Positions 1-7,363 are shown, counted from the first letter of the stretch. The stretch is 17,662 bases of DNA from Candidatus Gastranaerophilales bacterium (GCA_944323945.1 CALUUL010000042.1:1-17662), one strand, 5' to 3'. The notes: generated by a model from the sequence alone, not told the origin. Translations and numbers: made by a program.

Positions 1-234
1 TTACGGTTTCTGTATTTGTTACGGTTTCTGTATTTGTTACAGTTTCTGTATTTGTTACGGTTTCTGTATTTGTTACTGTATCCGTATTAGTTACAGTTTC
101 TGTATTTGTTACGGTTTCTGTATTTGTTACGGTTTCTGTATTTGTTACAGTTTCTGTATTTGTTACGGTTTCTGTATTTGTTACTATATCTGTATTAGTT
201 ACAGTTTCTGTATTAGTTACGGTTTCTGTATTTG
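1..234 (-). repeat. 13 tandem 18-bp units encoding the hexapeptide VTNTET
   Basis: On the plus strand the unit is TTACRGTTTCTGTATTTG, contiguous and in register from base 1 to 234. Each unit encodes V-T-N-T-E-T on the minus strand, so half of all residues are Thr. Units 5 (73-90) and 11 (181-198) are divergent (E changed to D, with T-to-I-type changes in unit 11). A 108-bp higher-order period is visible: units 1-7 match units 7-13 with only three mismatches in 126 positions. Because the unit is a multiple of three, copy-number change would alter length without shifting frame. The array continues to the window edge. Confidence 0.95.
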
Positions 235-1246
235 TAACAGTTGGGGTTGAAGTTGGCGTCGGAGTTGAAGTTGGCGTCGGGGTTGAAGTTGGCGTCGGAG
301 TTGAAGTTGGCGTCGGGGTTGAAGTTGGCGTCGGAGTTGAAGTTGGCGTCGGAGTTGTTGTTGGCGTCGGAGTTGTTGTTGGCGCAGGTGTTATAGTTGG
401 GGTTGAAGTTGTAGTTGTTGGGGTTTCAGGCTCTTCAATACAAGGACAAGGTCTTTCATATTCAAAATCAGGAAGTACTATTTTATCGCCGGTATAAAGT
501 ACTGCATTATGTCTACCTGTACCACCAACTTCTTTACGCCATCCGCCATCTTCAGTTCCATATATTTTTTCATTAGCGTTCATAACTGCTTCTTCTAATG
601 CATAGTATTCTTCACTATACATTTCAATACCCATAGCATCAAGGTCATAACTGTTTTGAATTATTCTTGACAAACAGTTATTGTCATCATTATCACTACT
701 CCATGGTTCTACTTCAACATATTTATTTCCATCTTTATCTGTCAAAATTCTATCATCATCTTTCAATACAGAACTAATAGTTTCACGAGGAATATCTTGA
801 CAAGAACAATCTGTAGGACAACAGTCTTCATCACAACATAGAGGATCATTATTTAAAGCATCCTCAACATTATCTAAGAACGCCTTAATATCAAACTCAT
901 TTATAGTGTTACCTTCAGAGTCGAATTTATCTTTATCATTACCTAAACTTGCAAGATAAGTTAATTCTTTTTCAGATATTCCATCTTCATCATCTAAAGT
1001 ACTTACAGCATCATATATTAGTCCCAATTGTTCTTCTGTTAAAGCTTTTTCTTTTGCACCTTTATCCTTTAACGCATTAATAAAGCCATCTCTTGTCAAT
1101 AGTTGCTCATCTATTTTATATTCACCATCTTGCATTTCAAAGACAATTGTATCTTCGACATTGGCAGCTTCTCCATTAGTTTTTTTAAAATCACTCAAAT
1201 TTTGATTTTTAAATAACTCCGCCAATTTATCTACATTAAAGTCCAT
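1..1246 (-). CDS. LysM-like protein with Cys cluster and Pro/Thr- and Thr-rich repeat tail (C-terminus beyond the window)
   Basis: I translated this frame by hand from the ATG at 1246-1244. It stays open for 415 codons to the left edge, so the C-terminus is missing. The start is backed by an AGGAGTG ribosome site just upstream. Residues 1-135 are acidic and mostly helical-looking, with degenerate acidic loops near 84-95 and 108-118. Residues 137-149 hold six cysteines (CC-x3-CC-x3-C-x-C). Residues 176-260 resemble a LysM module: strand YVEVEPW, two helices around 191-225, closing strand LYTGDKIVLP. A CPC follows at 267-269. From 275 on the chain is low complexity: eight Pro/Thr hexapeptides, then thirteen VTNTET-type hexapeptides. 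No Sec signal peptide or membrane segment is visible in the N-terminus. A cell-envelope or peptidoglycan-associated stalk protein is an inference; no function is recognised. It is divergent from another LysM-like gene. Confidence 0.8.
   Translation of the reverse strand, partial: MDFNVDKLAELFKNQNLSDFKKTNGEAANVEDTIVFEMQDGEYKIDEQLLTRDGFINALKDKGAKEKALTEEQLGLIYDAVSTLDDEDGISEKELTYLASLGNDKDKFDSEGNTINEFDIKAFLDNVEDALNNDPLCCDEDCCPTDCSCQDIPRETISSVLKDDDRILTDKDGNKYVEVEPWSSDNDDNNCLSRIIQNSYDLDAMGIEMYSEEYYALEEAVMNANEKIYGTEDGGWRKEVGGTGRHNAVLYTGDKIVLPDFEYERPCPCIEEPETPTTTTSTPTITPAPTTTPTPTTTPTPTSTPTPTSTPTPTSTPTPTSTPTPTSTPTPTSTPTVTNTETVTNTETVTNTDIVTNTETVTNTETVTNTETVTNTETVTNTETVTNTDTVTNTETVTNTETVTNTETVTNTETV
242..385 (-). 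repeat. 8 tandem 18-bp units encoding Pro/Thr hexapeptides (PTPTST/PTPTTT)
   Basis: Eight contiguous 18-bp units lie in the same reading frame as the neighbouring VTNTET array. Six carry the GAAGTT core (Thr-Ser-Thr) and the two at 350-385 carry TTGTT (Thr-Thr-Thr). Five-prime of these in the gene, 386-421 is a degenerate Pro/Thr stretch. The first units alternate GGGGTT and GGAGTT, a synonymous Thr-codon difference that gives a 36-bp dimer period. The array is visibly richer in G and C than the surrounding DNA. Pro/Thr linkers of this kind usually act as extended, often glycosylated spacers. Confidence 0.93.
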
Positions 1247-1408
1247 TTACAACACTCCTATAGATTACTACACTATATATTGTGTTCGACAAAATAAAAA
1301 ATAACTTTAATTTTTCTTGTAATTTATTAAGAAATATAAACAAAAATTATAAAATTTATCAATTCTTTAGATTCACATATCTTATGAAATAAGTTGAAAG
1401 GCAAAGTT
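1247..1408. other. Intergenic region between two divergent LysM-like genes
   Basis: This AT-rich 162-nt gap must hold the promoters of both flanking genes. On the minus strand a TATAGT at 1277-1272 is a possible -10 about 26 nt before the start codon, with no good -35. On the plus side I see no convincing promoter hexamers. No RNA gene or strong inverted repeat is visible. Confidence 0.4.
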
Positions 1409-2248
1409 ATGAACATTAATAGAATATCTTTTCAAGGAACTCATAGAAATCCTTTTAATGGATTTTCAAAAAACTACAATAGAAGGAATAATAACATAAA
1501 ATACCAAGATGAATTTAAACATTCAGAAATATTAACACCAAGATATAATAATAAAAATAAAAAAAATTCAAAAAAAGTTATAGCTATTCCAATTGCAACG
1601 GCTACAATTGGAACAACAATGGCTCTATTACTTACATTTGGATCACCTGCAGCAGCAGAACCACCAAAAACAATTACATTTAATCCAAATGAAACAACAA
1701 TATCTGAAATTGCAGAAGAAAATGATTGTAATCTTGAGTTTTTATTAGATTATAACAACATAGATCAAAATACTGACCCTACAAGCATAAAAGAAATTAC
1801 AATCCCAAATCAATATGATTATATAGAAAATGAAATAACTGCTATAGAAGAAAAGATTAAAAAAAGTAATTTAAATGATAAACAACTACAAGAATTAGAG
1901 TCCAAATTAAATGCTTTAAAGACAAAACAAACTGAACAAAAAAATGTTGCCCAAACATATACTGATGGCAAATATGTATTTATAACAATAAATATGGAAG
2001 AAAATGATATAGATGAAAAATATAAATATGGTATTAATGTTGAAACACTAAAAAAACTTTTTGACATTAAAGATGGTGCAATAAGAGAACATAATGCACT
2101 CGATGTAAGATGGGAAGCCTATGAAAATGGAGAAGGTGGTTATATGGATTATACATATAACTGGTTTCACAATGGAGATATAATAAAAGTACCTGTCTCT
2201 GCAATTAAAACAAATAATATTAACCTTACTCAATACTTGGAAGAATAA
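1409..2248 (+). CDS. Membrane-anchored or secreted protein with two LysM-like modules and a coiled coil
   Basis: I take ATG 1409 as the start (279 aa) rather than the in-frame TTG at 1394, because AAAGGC at about 1397-1402 is well spaced from the ATG. The protein opens with MNINRISFQG, then an Asn-rich, basic region of about 55 residues. A hydrophobic segment follows (about 57-77) ending in SPAAAEPP, which looks like a signal peptide or signal anchor with an unusually long n-region and an AAA cleavage site. Outside it lie a LysM-like unit (TITFNPNE, TISEIAEEN, ITIP), a charged coiled coil (IENEITAIEEKIKK and onward), and a second LysM-like unit ending NGDIIKVPV. Peptidoglycan binding at the cell surface is inferred from this architecture. 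Its last 23 bp overlap the 3' end of tsaC on the other strand. Confidence 0.75.
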   Translation: MNINRISFQGTHRNPFNGFSKNYNRRNNNIKYQDEFKHSEILTPRYNNKNKKNSKKVIAIPIATATIGTTMALLLTFGSPAAAEPPKTITFNPNETTISEIAEENDCNLEFLLDYNNIDQNTDPTSIKEITIPNQYDYIENEITAIEEKIKKSNLNDKQLQELESKLNALKTKQTEQKNVAQTYTDGKYVFITINMEENDIDEKYKYGINVETLKKLFDIKDGAIREHNALDVRWEAYENGEGGYMDYTYNWFHNGDIIKVPVSAIKTNNINLTQYLEE

Positions 2249-2843
2249 TGCTTCCTTGTCTTATAATTTTAATATTAGAATTTTGAATAAGAATAACAGT
2301 TGACTCTTTACCAGCACAACCATATCCATAATCCTCAAAAACAATATCAACTAAATTACCGATAGATTCTTTAGCCATTTCATATGTTTTTGAAGAAGGA
2401 TGATTAGATAGATTTGCACTTGTAGTTGCCAAAACATGACCATCTATAACGGAACAAAGTTTTTTAAAAAACTCATTATTTGGAACTCTAATACCAACAG
2501 TATTTTTACCGGAAGTAATAAAATCCGGTGTATTTTCAGATTTTTCCATGACAATTGTAAGCGCACCTGGAAAATATTCTTTCATTAAATTTCCCGCTAC
2601 TTTTGATATGGATTTTACATACGGAAAAAGATTTTCTGTATTATTTGACATTAAAATTAATGGCTTAGATCTATCTCTTCCTTTTATTTCATATATTTTA
2701 TCAACACCTTTTTTTGAATCAGGTAAACACCCCAATCCCCATACAGTATCAGTAACAAAAGCGATTACTCCGCCTTCTTTTAACAAAATATTAAGTTCAT
2801 CAATGAATGAACTTTTGTCTAATATAGTTTCTAATTCTTTCAA
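2226..2843 (-). CDS. tsaC: Threonylcarbamoyl-AMP synthase (YrdC/Sua5 family)
   Basis: The family condenses threonine, bicarbonate and ATP to threonylcarbamoyl-AMP, the first step of t6A formation at position 37 of ANN-decoding tRNAs in the cytoplasm. Visible signatures are TDTVWGLG (31-38), K-x-R-x-x-x-KPL (54-62), PGALTIV (92-98), VGIRVP (116-121) and SAN (142-144) in the TTSAN motif. At 205 aa it is a YrdC domain alone, without the Sua5 C-terminal domain. The start is TTG at 2843-2841: the preceding in-frame codon is a stop, the next Met is residue 65, and AGGTGA sits 5 nt upstream. The start lies inside the end of murJ (44-bp overlap), so translation is probably coupled. The 3' end overlaps the convergent LysM-like gene. 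Confidence 0.92.
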   Translation of the reverse strand: MKELETILDKSSFIDELNILLKEGGVIAFVTDTVWGLGCLPDSKKGVDKIYEIKGRDRSKPLILMSNNTENLFPYVKSISKVAGNLMKEYFPGALTIVMEKSENTPDFITSGKNTVGIRVPNNEFFKKLCSVIDGHVLATTSANLSNHPSSKTYEMAKESIGNLVDIVFEDYGYGCAGKESTVILIQNSNIKIIRQGSIILPSIE

Positions 2844-4377
2844 TTAATTCACCTACGTATTCAATCTTAAACAAAATTGCAAAAATAGTATAAACAATCA
2901 TACAAAGAACAAATATTACAATTGTTTTTATAAATAACAAAAACCAATTATCTGGTACAATAGACCAATTTCTATATAAAACAAAATTTATTGAGAAAGA
3001 AAGGAAAGCAGCAGTTACCATTTTCGCTAAATTCACAAAATATATCTTATAATCGAGGTTTATTCTTTTTAACAAAATACAGCCTAGTAATGTCGCATTA
3101 AACAACGTAACTAATGAAGTAGAAAGAGTAATCGCTGCAATACCTAATTTTTCAATAAACAAAGCATTTAATATAAATTTCAAAACAATAGATGAAAATG
3201 CAACAAAAAATGGTGTTTTTGAATCATTAAATGAATAAAAAACTCTGGTAATAGAATCTCTAAACACATATGGAATTATAGCGAATGAAAGAAAGATTAA
3301 AGCCTGTGAAACCATATATGTAGCCTGTGAATCAAATTCACCTCTTTGAAAAACTAATTGTACCATATCTGAAGCCAACAAAATAATTCCAAACATAATA
3401 GGAATGGCAACAAAATTTAATAATCCAACCCCTTTATGAAAATAATATTTAATGTCATCATATTTCTTTTCACCAACTAGTTTTGAAAAAATAGGGAATA
3501 AAGGGACAAGAAAAGCAGTAACAAGAATTCCAACAGGGAATTGAAAAACTCTATTTGCATAACCGACAGCAGTCCAAGCTCCTTCTCTTAACTGCGAAGC
3601 GAAAAACATATCTACATATACATATATTTGACCGATTGTTGAGCTCAAAGCTGCGGGGAAAACAAGCTCGACTAAATTTTTAAATTCAGGATTATTTTTA
3701 ATTGCCAAATTCGGTTTTATTTTGAACCCAAGTTTTCTAACAGCTGGGAACTGAGCCAAGAATTGTAACAAAGCACCTATTGAAGTTGCTATAGCTAAAC
3801 AAGTTCCATATTTATCACCTTTTGAAAAAGCAATAATAAATATTATACTAAGACTCATCAAAACAGGTGATAGATTAGGTAATAAGAAACACCTATAAGT
3901 AATTAATAGGCCATAATATATCCCTATAATACCTCCAATTAGTATAACCGGGGTCATTATTCTCAAATGAGAACTTGCAAGAGAAACAAGTTCTTTATTG
4001 TCAGAATGAATTATAAAATTAAGTATTTCATCAGAATATATAAATATAACAATAGAAAACAAAGCAAATACAATAAATGTAGCCGTTAGAAATGTATTAA
4101 AAAGCTTATTTACCTTTTCTGATGGCATTTTATCATAAGGATTTACAAGTTTGGCAAAAACGCTTACTGTAGCACTATGGAAGGGTCCTCCGACACCGCC
4201 CATTAAAATAATAGCTAATGAAGGAATCTGGTAAGCATAAAAATAAGCATCAGAAACCAAACCGGCACCATAATAATTTGCTATACATACATCTCTAAGA
4301 AAACCTACAAATTTTGAAATTATCGTAACAAAAGCAATCAACCAGGCTGCTTTTAATAAAGATGAATCTTTAGTCAC
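2800..4377 (-). CDS. murJ: Lipid II flippase MurJ
   Basis: This 525-aa polytopic membrane protein belongs to the MOP-superfamily MurJ/MviN family, which moves lipid II across the cytoplasmic membrane for peptidoglycan synthesis. The N-terminal signature GFLRDVCIANYYGAG, with R28, D29 and D43 (in SDAYFYAYQIP), matches the family. The proteobacterial AEGAFSxAFVP stretch is replaced by GGVGGPFHSATVSV, which I recall as the form found in cyanobacterial MurJ; the Arg normally in that segment is absent. The length and roughly 14 hydrophobic segments fit the family. The start is GTG at 4377-4375, which lies in the last codons of the upstream SpoIID/LytB gene (8-nt overlap), with a near-perfect AAAGGAGG ahead of it. 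Co-translation with the upstream wall enzyme is likely. Confidence 0.93.
   Translation of the reverse strand: MTKDSSLLKAAWLIAFVTIISKFVGFLRDVCIANYYGAGLVSDAYFYAYQIPSLAIILMGGVGGPFHSATVSVFAKLVNPYDKMPSEKVNKLFNTFLTATFIVFALFSIVIFIYSDEILNFIIHSDNKELVSLASSHLRIMTPVILIGGIIGIYYGLLITYRCFLLPNLSPVLMSLSIIFIIAFSKGDKYGTCLAIATSIGALLQFLAQFPAVRKLGFKIKPNLAIKNNPEFKNLVELVFPAALSSTIGQIYVYVDMFFASQLREGAWTAVGYANRVFQFPVGILVTAFLVPLFPIFSKLVGEKKYDDIKYYFHKGVGLLNFVAIPIMFGIILLASDMVQLVFQRGEFDSQATYMVSQALIFLSFAIIPYVFRDSITRVFYSFNDSKTPFFVAFSSIVLKFILNALFIEKLGIAAITLSTSLVTLFNATLLGCILLKRINLDYKIYFVNLAKMVTAAFLSFSINFVLYRNWSIVPDNWFLLFIKTIVIFVLCMIVYTIFAILFKIEYVGELIERIRNYIRQKFIH
2849..2854 (-). promoter_or_regulatory. Shine-Dalgarno site fixing the TTG start of tsaC
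   Basis: The minus strand reads AGGTGA, then five bases, then TTG at 2843. It lies inside the murJ coding region. This site decides the start, since no in-frame ATG or GTG is available between the upstream stop and the YrdC motifs. Confidence 0.75.
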
Positions 4378-6007
4378 ATTCAGCCTCCTTTACTTCTGTA
4401 AATACTTTTATCTTTTGAGAATAATCAATATTTTCATCTAAAATTACATATGATATCTTATTTTCACCGCAAACAAGATATTTAGATATTTCTACTTTTG
4501 TTATATCATCTTTTAACTTAACATCAATTTCTTTTCCGTTTACAGTTATCCTTAATTTCTGTATTTTATCAGGATTTTCTATATAGACTTTTGCTTCTTC
4601 TTTTTCAGTATAAAATAATCGTTCTAATACCTTATTGTTACTATGAACTTCAATAGGAATAGTAGCTAACTTTATACCTTTATAATAATGCTGCAATATT
4701 TGATCAAAAGTAAAGCCCAAACTTCCCATTTTACCGGCACCCCATTGGCTCATTCCTACACCATGACCAAAACCTCCACCAAAAAATTTATATACTGGAG
4801 TTTCCGAATCAATATATGAAATTACAAAATTTGCACTTGGAAGAGATATTCCGTCTTTTTGAAAACATCTTCTTATAACCAGTTCTTTTTGAACAATATA
4901 TGTATTTTTATCAGTTTGAATTTCAAGCTTAATTATTTTACCTGATTTTCCTCTTTGCAATGCTCTTATAGAAATAATATTTCCTATATTATCACCCAAA
5001 TTTATCTGAGGAGTAATAAAACCTGTTTTTGATTGAGCAGGCAAAGTCTTTTTTAAAACATTTTGTAACTCATCTACTGTCCATTCTTTTGACCACCTGT
5101 AATAAGGAGATAGATCGTCAAAGGCTTCAGGTTTTGAAGTATAAAATTCTTCTGCTTTTTCTTCAGTATCAAGAGTTCCAAATTTTTTAGAATCAGGTAC
5201 AGCAGATAAATAATGTATTTCTTTTGAAGGGAATTCTTTTGTTGCAGGATCAGAAAATGCATATTCATAGCTTTCTGTGTATCCGCCAGCTGTAGAACTA
5301 TACAAAGCAAGAATAGGTATATTATCTTTATCTAAAGCTATAACACCATTTGTTTGTTCAATTGCTATATCAGAAAGTTTATCTTCAGTATTTGCACCAA
5401 AATAAACCTGACAAGCAACAGAATCACATAAATCAAATTCTTTATATGCTTTTATTCGCGGTGTAACAGCATAATTTCTTGCAGCAACAGTCTGTGCTTT
5501 CAATGGTTCTAATCCAAATCTAACAGGCATTTCATTTGGCACAACGCCCCTTAAATAATTTTTTAAGCTTAATACATTTACAATTGAAAACTTACTTATA
5601 TCTTTACTGCTTCTTACAAGTTCAACATAGCCTCTATAAAGTGCTTGCTTTCCTTTTCTTTTTAAACCTTTTATTGAAATTAATGATTCATTTTCAGATG
5701 AAATCAATACAGGTCCGGTCAAATTTTTTGCTAATAACTGATTATCAACATAAACTCTGAATAAATTGTTTTCAGATGTAACTTTAACAATCTTAGAACT
5801 TTCATTTAACGGAATTACATACCCCGAAGAAGAATCCATTACTTTCAATTTAAACGCATCATTAAATTCTACAGAATCAAATAAATATGTTTTAAAGGAA
5901 GTATCACTAATACCTACACGCACAGGTATATAATTGTCTGTTGCATAAGCACTCTGAAAACAAAATATAAAAATTGAAACTATTATTGAGATCTGTTTAT
6001 TAAACAT
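4370..6007 (-). CDS. Secreted SpoIID/LytB-domain protein (peptidoglycan glycan-strand enzyme)
   Basis: The 545-aa product starts with a clear Sec signal peptide: a hydrophobic core at 6-19 and an AYA cleavage site near residue 22. The SpoIID/LytB domain is shown by YLRGVVPNEMP (151-161, with the catalytic-type Glu E159), LKAQTVAARNYA, CQVYFG, STAGGYTE and FGHGVGMSQWGAG (413-425). Characterised SpoIID is a lytic transglycosylase acting on denuded glycan, and LytB-type proteins enhance amidases. In a non-sporulating organism the role is likely general wall remodelling. A C-terminal beta-rich tail of about 90 residues follows the domain. The ATG is preceded by AAGGA at a 6-nt spacing. The gene heads an overlapping cluster with murJ and tsaC, supporting a cell-wall role. 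SpoIID alone does not imply sporulation. Confidence 0.9.
   Translation of the reverse strand: MFNKQISIIVSIFIFCFQSAYATDNYIPVRVGISDTSFKTYLFDSVEFNDAFKLKVMDSSSGYVIPLNESSKIVKVTSENNLFRVYVDNQLLAKNLTGPVLISSENESLISIKGLKRKGKQALYRGYVELVRSSKDISKFSIVNVLSLKNYLRGVVPNEMPVRFGLEPLKAQTVAARNYAVTPRIKAYKEFDLCDSVACQVYFGANTEDKLSDIAIEQTNGVIALDKDNIPILALYSSTAGGYTESYEYAFSDPATKEFPSKEIHYLSAVPDSKKFGTLDTEEKAEEFYTSKPEAFDDLSPYYRWSKEWTVDELQNVLKKTLPAQSKTGFITPQINLGDNIGNIISIRALQRGKSGKIIKLEIQTDKNTYIVQKELVIRRCFQKDGISLPSANFVISYIDSETPVYKFFGGGFGHGVGMSQWGAGKMGSLGFTFDQILQHYYKGIKLATIPIEVHSNNKVLERLFYTEKEEAKVYIENPDKIQKLRITVNGKEIDVKLKDDITKVEISKYLVCGENKISYVILDENIDYSQKIKVFTEVKEAECD
4384..4391 (-). promoter_or_regulatory. Strong Shine-Dalgarno site for the GTG start of murJ
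   Basis: The minus strand reads AAAGGAGG followed by six bases and GTG. It lies within the final codons of the SpoIID/LytB gene, so initiation can be coupled to termination of that gene. Confidence 0.8.
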
Positions 6008-6027
6008 GTATATTCCTTATCAAAATT

Positions 6028-6033
6028 ATTATA
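6028..6033 (-). promoter_or_regulatory. Candidate -10 element for the SpoIID/LytB-murJ-tsaC cluster
   Basis: The minus strand has TATAAT about 20 nt upstream of the start codon, which would give a short leader containing the AAGGA site. No good -35 is visible at 17-18 nt. Confidence 0.4.
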
Positions 6034-6074
6034 GTAGAAAGAGCAAATAAAGGTAACTTTTTATTGATTTATAA

Positions 6075-6102
6075 TTGAAACTTTAGTTAAATAATATATA
6101 AT
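6075..6102 (+). promoter_or_regulatory. Candidate sigma-70-type promoter of hydF
   Basis: TTGAAA at 6075-6080 and TATAAT at 6097-6102 are separated by 16 bp. The predicted transcript start near 6109 leaves a very short leader with AGGA at 6111-6114 before the ATG at 6121. It is the best hexamer pair found in the window, but AT-rich DNA yields TATAAT often by chance. Confidence 0.5.
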
Positions 6103-6120
6103 CAAAAAAAAGGATAAAAT

Positions 6121-7320
6121 ATGAGTTTAAATTCAACACCATCTGCAGAAAGAATACAAATAGGATTTTTCGGAAAAAGAAACAGTGGAAAATCAAGCTT
6201 AATAAATGCAATAACAAATCAAGAACTTTCAATTGTTTCAGATATAAAAGGAACAACAACTGATCCTGTATATAAAGCAATGGAATTGTTACCATTAGGC
6301 CCTGTATCAATTATTGACACTCCTGGTATTGATGACGAAGGTACTTTAGGCTGTTTAAGAATCGAAAAAACGAAACAAGTATTAAATAAAGTAGATATTG
6401 CAATTTTGGTTATTGATTCTCAATATGAAATTTCTTCATATGATAAAGAGCTCATAAATACATTTAAAGAAAAAAATATAAAGTATATTATTGCATATAA
6501 CAAATCAGATATTATCGAAGGAAAAAAGCAATTATCAGAAAATGAAATTTTTGTAAGTGCAAAAAATAAAACAAATATAAAAGAATTAAAAGATTTAATA
6601 GCAACAATATATGAAGAAGATCCAAATAAAACACATTTGGTGAAAGATTTGGTAGTTCAATCTGACATTGTTATACTGGTAACGCCAATAGATAGTGCCG
6701 CACCAAAAGGAAGACTTATTCTTCCTCAGCAACAAGTAATAAGAGATTTACTTGAATCAGGAGCAATATCTGTTGTAGTTCAAGAAACAGAACTGAAAAA
6801 AGCAATTGAATCTTGCATCAAAAAACCAAAGCTTGTTATTACAGACTCACAAGCTTTTAAAAAAGTAAATCAAGATACACCAAAAGATATAATGCTAACA
6901 TCATTTTCAATACTTTTTGCAAGATATAAAGGTATACTTGATTTTGCCATCAAAGGTATAAAAGCTATTGAAACACTTAATGATAATGACACTTTATTAA
7001 TTTCGGAAGGTTGCACACATCATAGACAATGTGATGATATTGGCAGCGTAAAATTACCCAAATGGATTCAAGAATATACAAAAAAGAAGCTTAACTTTGA
7101 ATTTTCATCTGGTACAGGTTTTCCTGATGATTTATCAAAATATAAAATGATAATTCATTGTGGCAGTTGTATGCTAAAAGATAGGGAAGTTATATACAGA
7201 TACAAAAAAGCTAATAAACAAAATATCCCAATCACAAACTACGGAATTACCATTGCTTATATAAATAACATTTTAAAAAGAAGTATTGAGATTTTTCCTG
7301 ATTTACACAAAGTCATATAA
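6121..7320 (+). CDS. hydF: [FeFe]-hydrogenase H-cluster maturation GTPase HydF
   Basis: HydF is the cytoplasmic scaffold that receives the 2Fe precursor assembled by HydE and HydG and delivers it to apo-hydrogenase. The N-terminal GTPase domain shows the P-loop GKRNSGKSS (18-26), the TTTDPV switch, DTPG (66-69), NKSD (127-130) and SAK (146-148). The C-terminal cluster-binding domain shows C298-T-H300 and HCGSC (H346, C347, C350), the CxH-x45-HCxxC pattern of HydF. At 399 aa it is full length. AGGA lies 6 nt upstream of the ATG. No hydE, hydG or hydrogenase gene is adjacent, so the gene stands alone between a divergent wall cluster and a terminator. It implies that the organism makes an [FeFe]-hydrogenase encoded elsewhere. 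Confidence 0.96.
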   Translation: MSLNSTPSAERIQIGFFGKRNSGKSSLINAITNQELSIVSDIKGTTTDPVYKAMELLPLGPVSIIDTPGIDDEGTLGCLRIEKTKQVLNKVDIAILVIDSQYEISSYDKELINTFKEKNIKYIIAYNKSDIIEGKKQLSENEIFVSAKNKTNIKELKDLIATIYEEDPNKTHLVKDLVVQSDIVILVTPIDSAAPKGRLILPQQQVIRDLLESGAISVVVQETELKKAIESCIKKPKLVITDSQAFKKVNQDTPKDIMLTSFSILFARYKGILDFAIKGIKAIETLNDNDTLLISEGCTHHRQCDDIGSVKLPKWIQEYTKKKLNFEFSSGTGFPDDLSKYKMIIHCGSCMLKDREVIYRYKKANKQNIPITNYGITIAYINNILKRSIEIFPDLHKVI

Positions 7321-7363
7321 ATCCATATATTTTTATTAAGAAAAGTTAACAAAATATTTTATT

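Noticed and set aside
1..385. Regular short repeats that could suggest a CRISPR array
   Set aside because: The units are 18 bp, contiguous with no spacers, and stay in one reading frame encoding hexapeptides.
961..1000. EF-hand or dockerin-like calcium loop (DDEDGISEKEL)
   Set aside because: Aligned to the 12-residue EF loop it is one residue short after the Gly, as is the DSEGNTINEFD stretch. The similarity is too loose to name a domain.
1394..1408. TTG start for the LysM-like plus-strand gene
   Set aside because: ATG 1409 has a better-placed AAAGGC and begins with the characteristic MNINRISFQG; the TTG lacks a ribosome site.
4370..6007. Sporulation gene spoIID implying an endospore former
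   Set aside because: SpoIID/LytB domains are common in non-sporulating bacteria including cyanobacteria, and no other sporulation gene is in the window.
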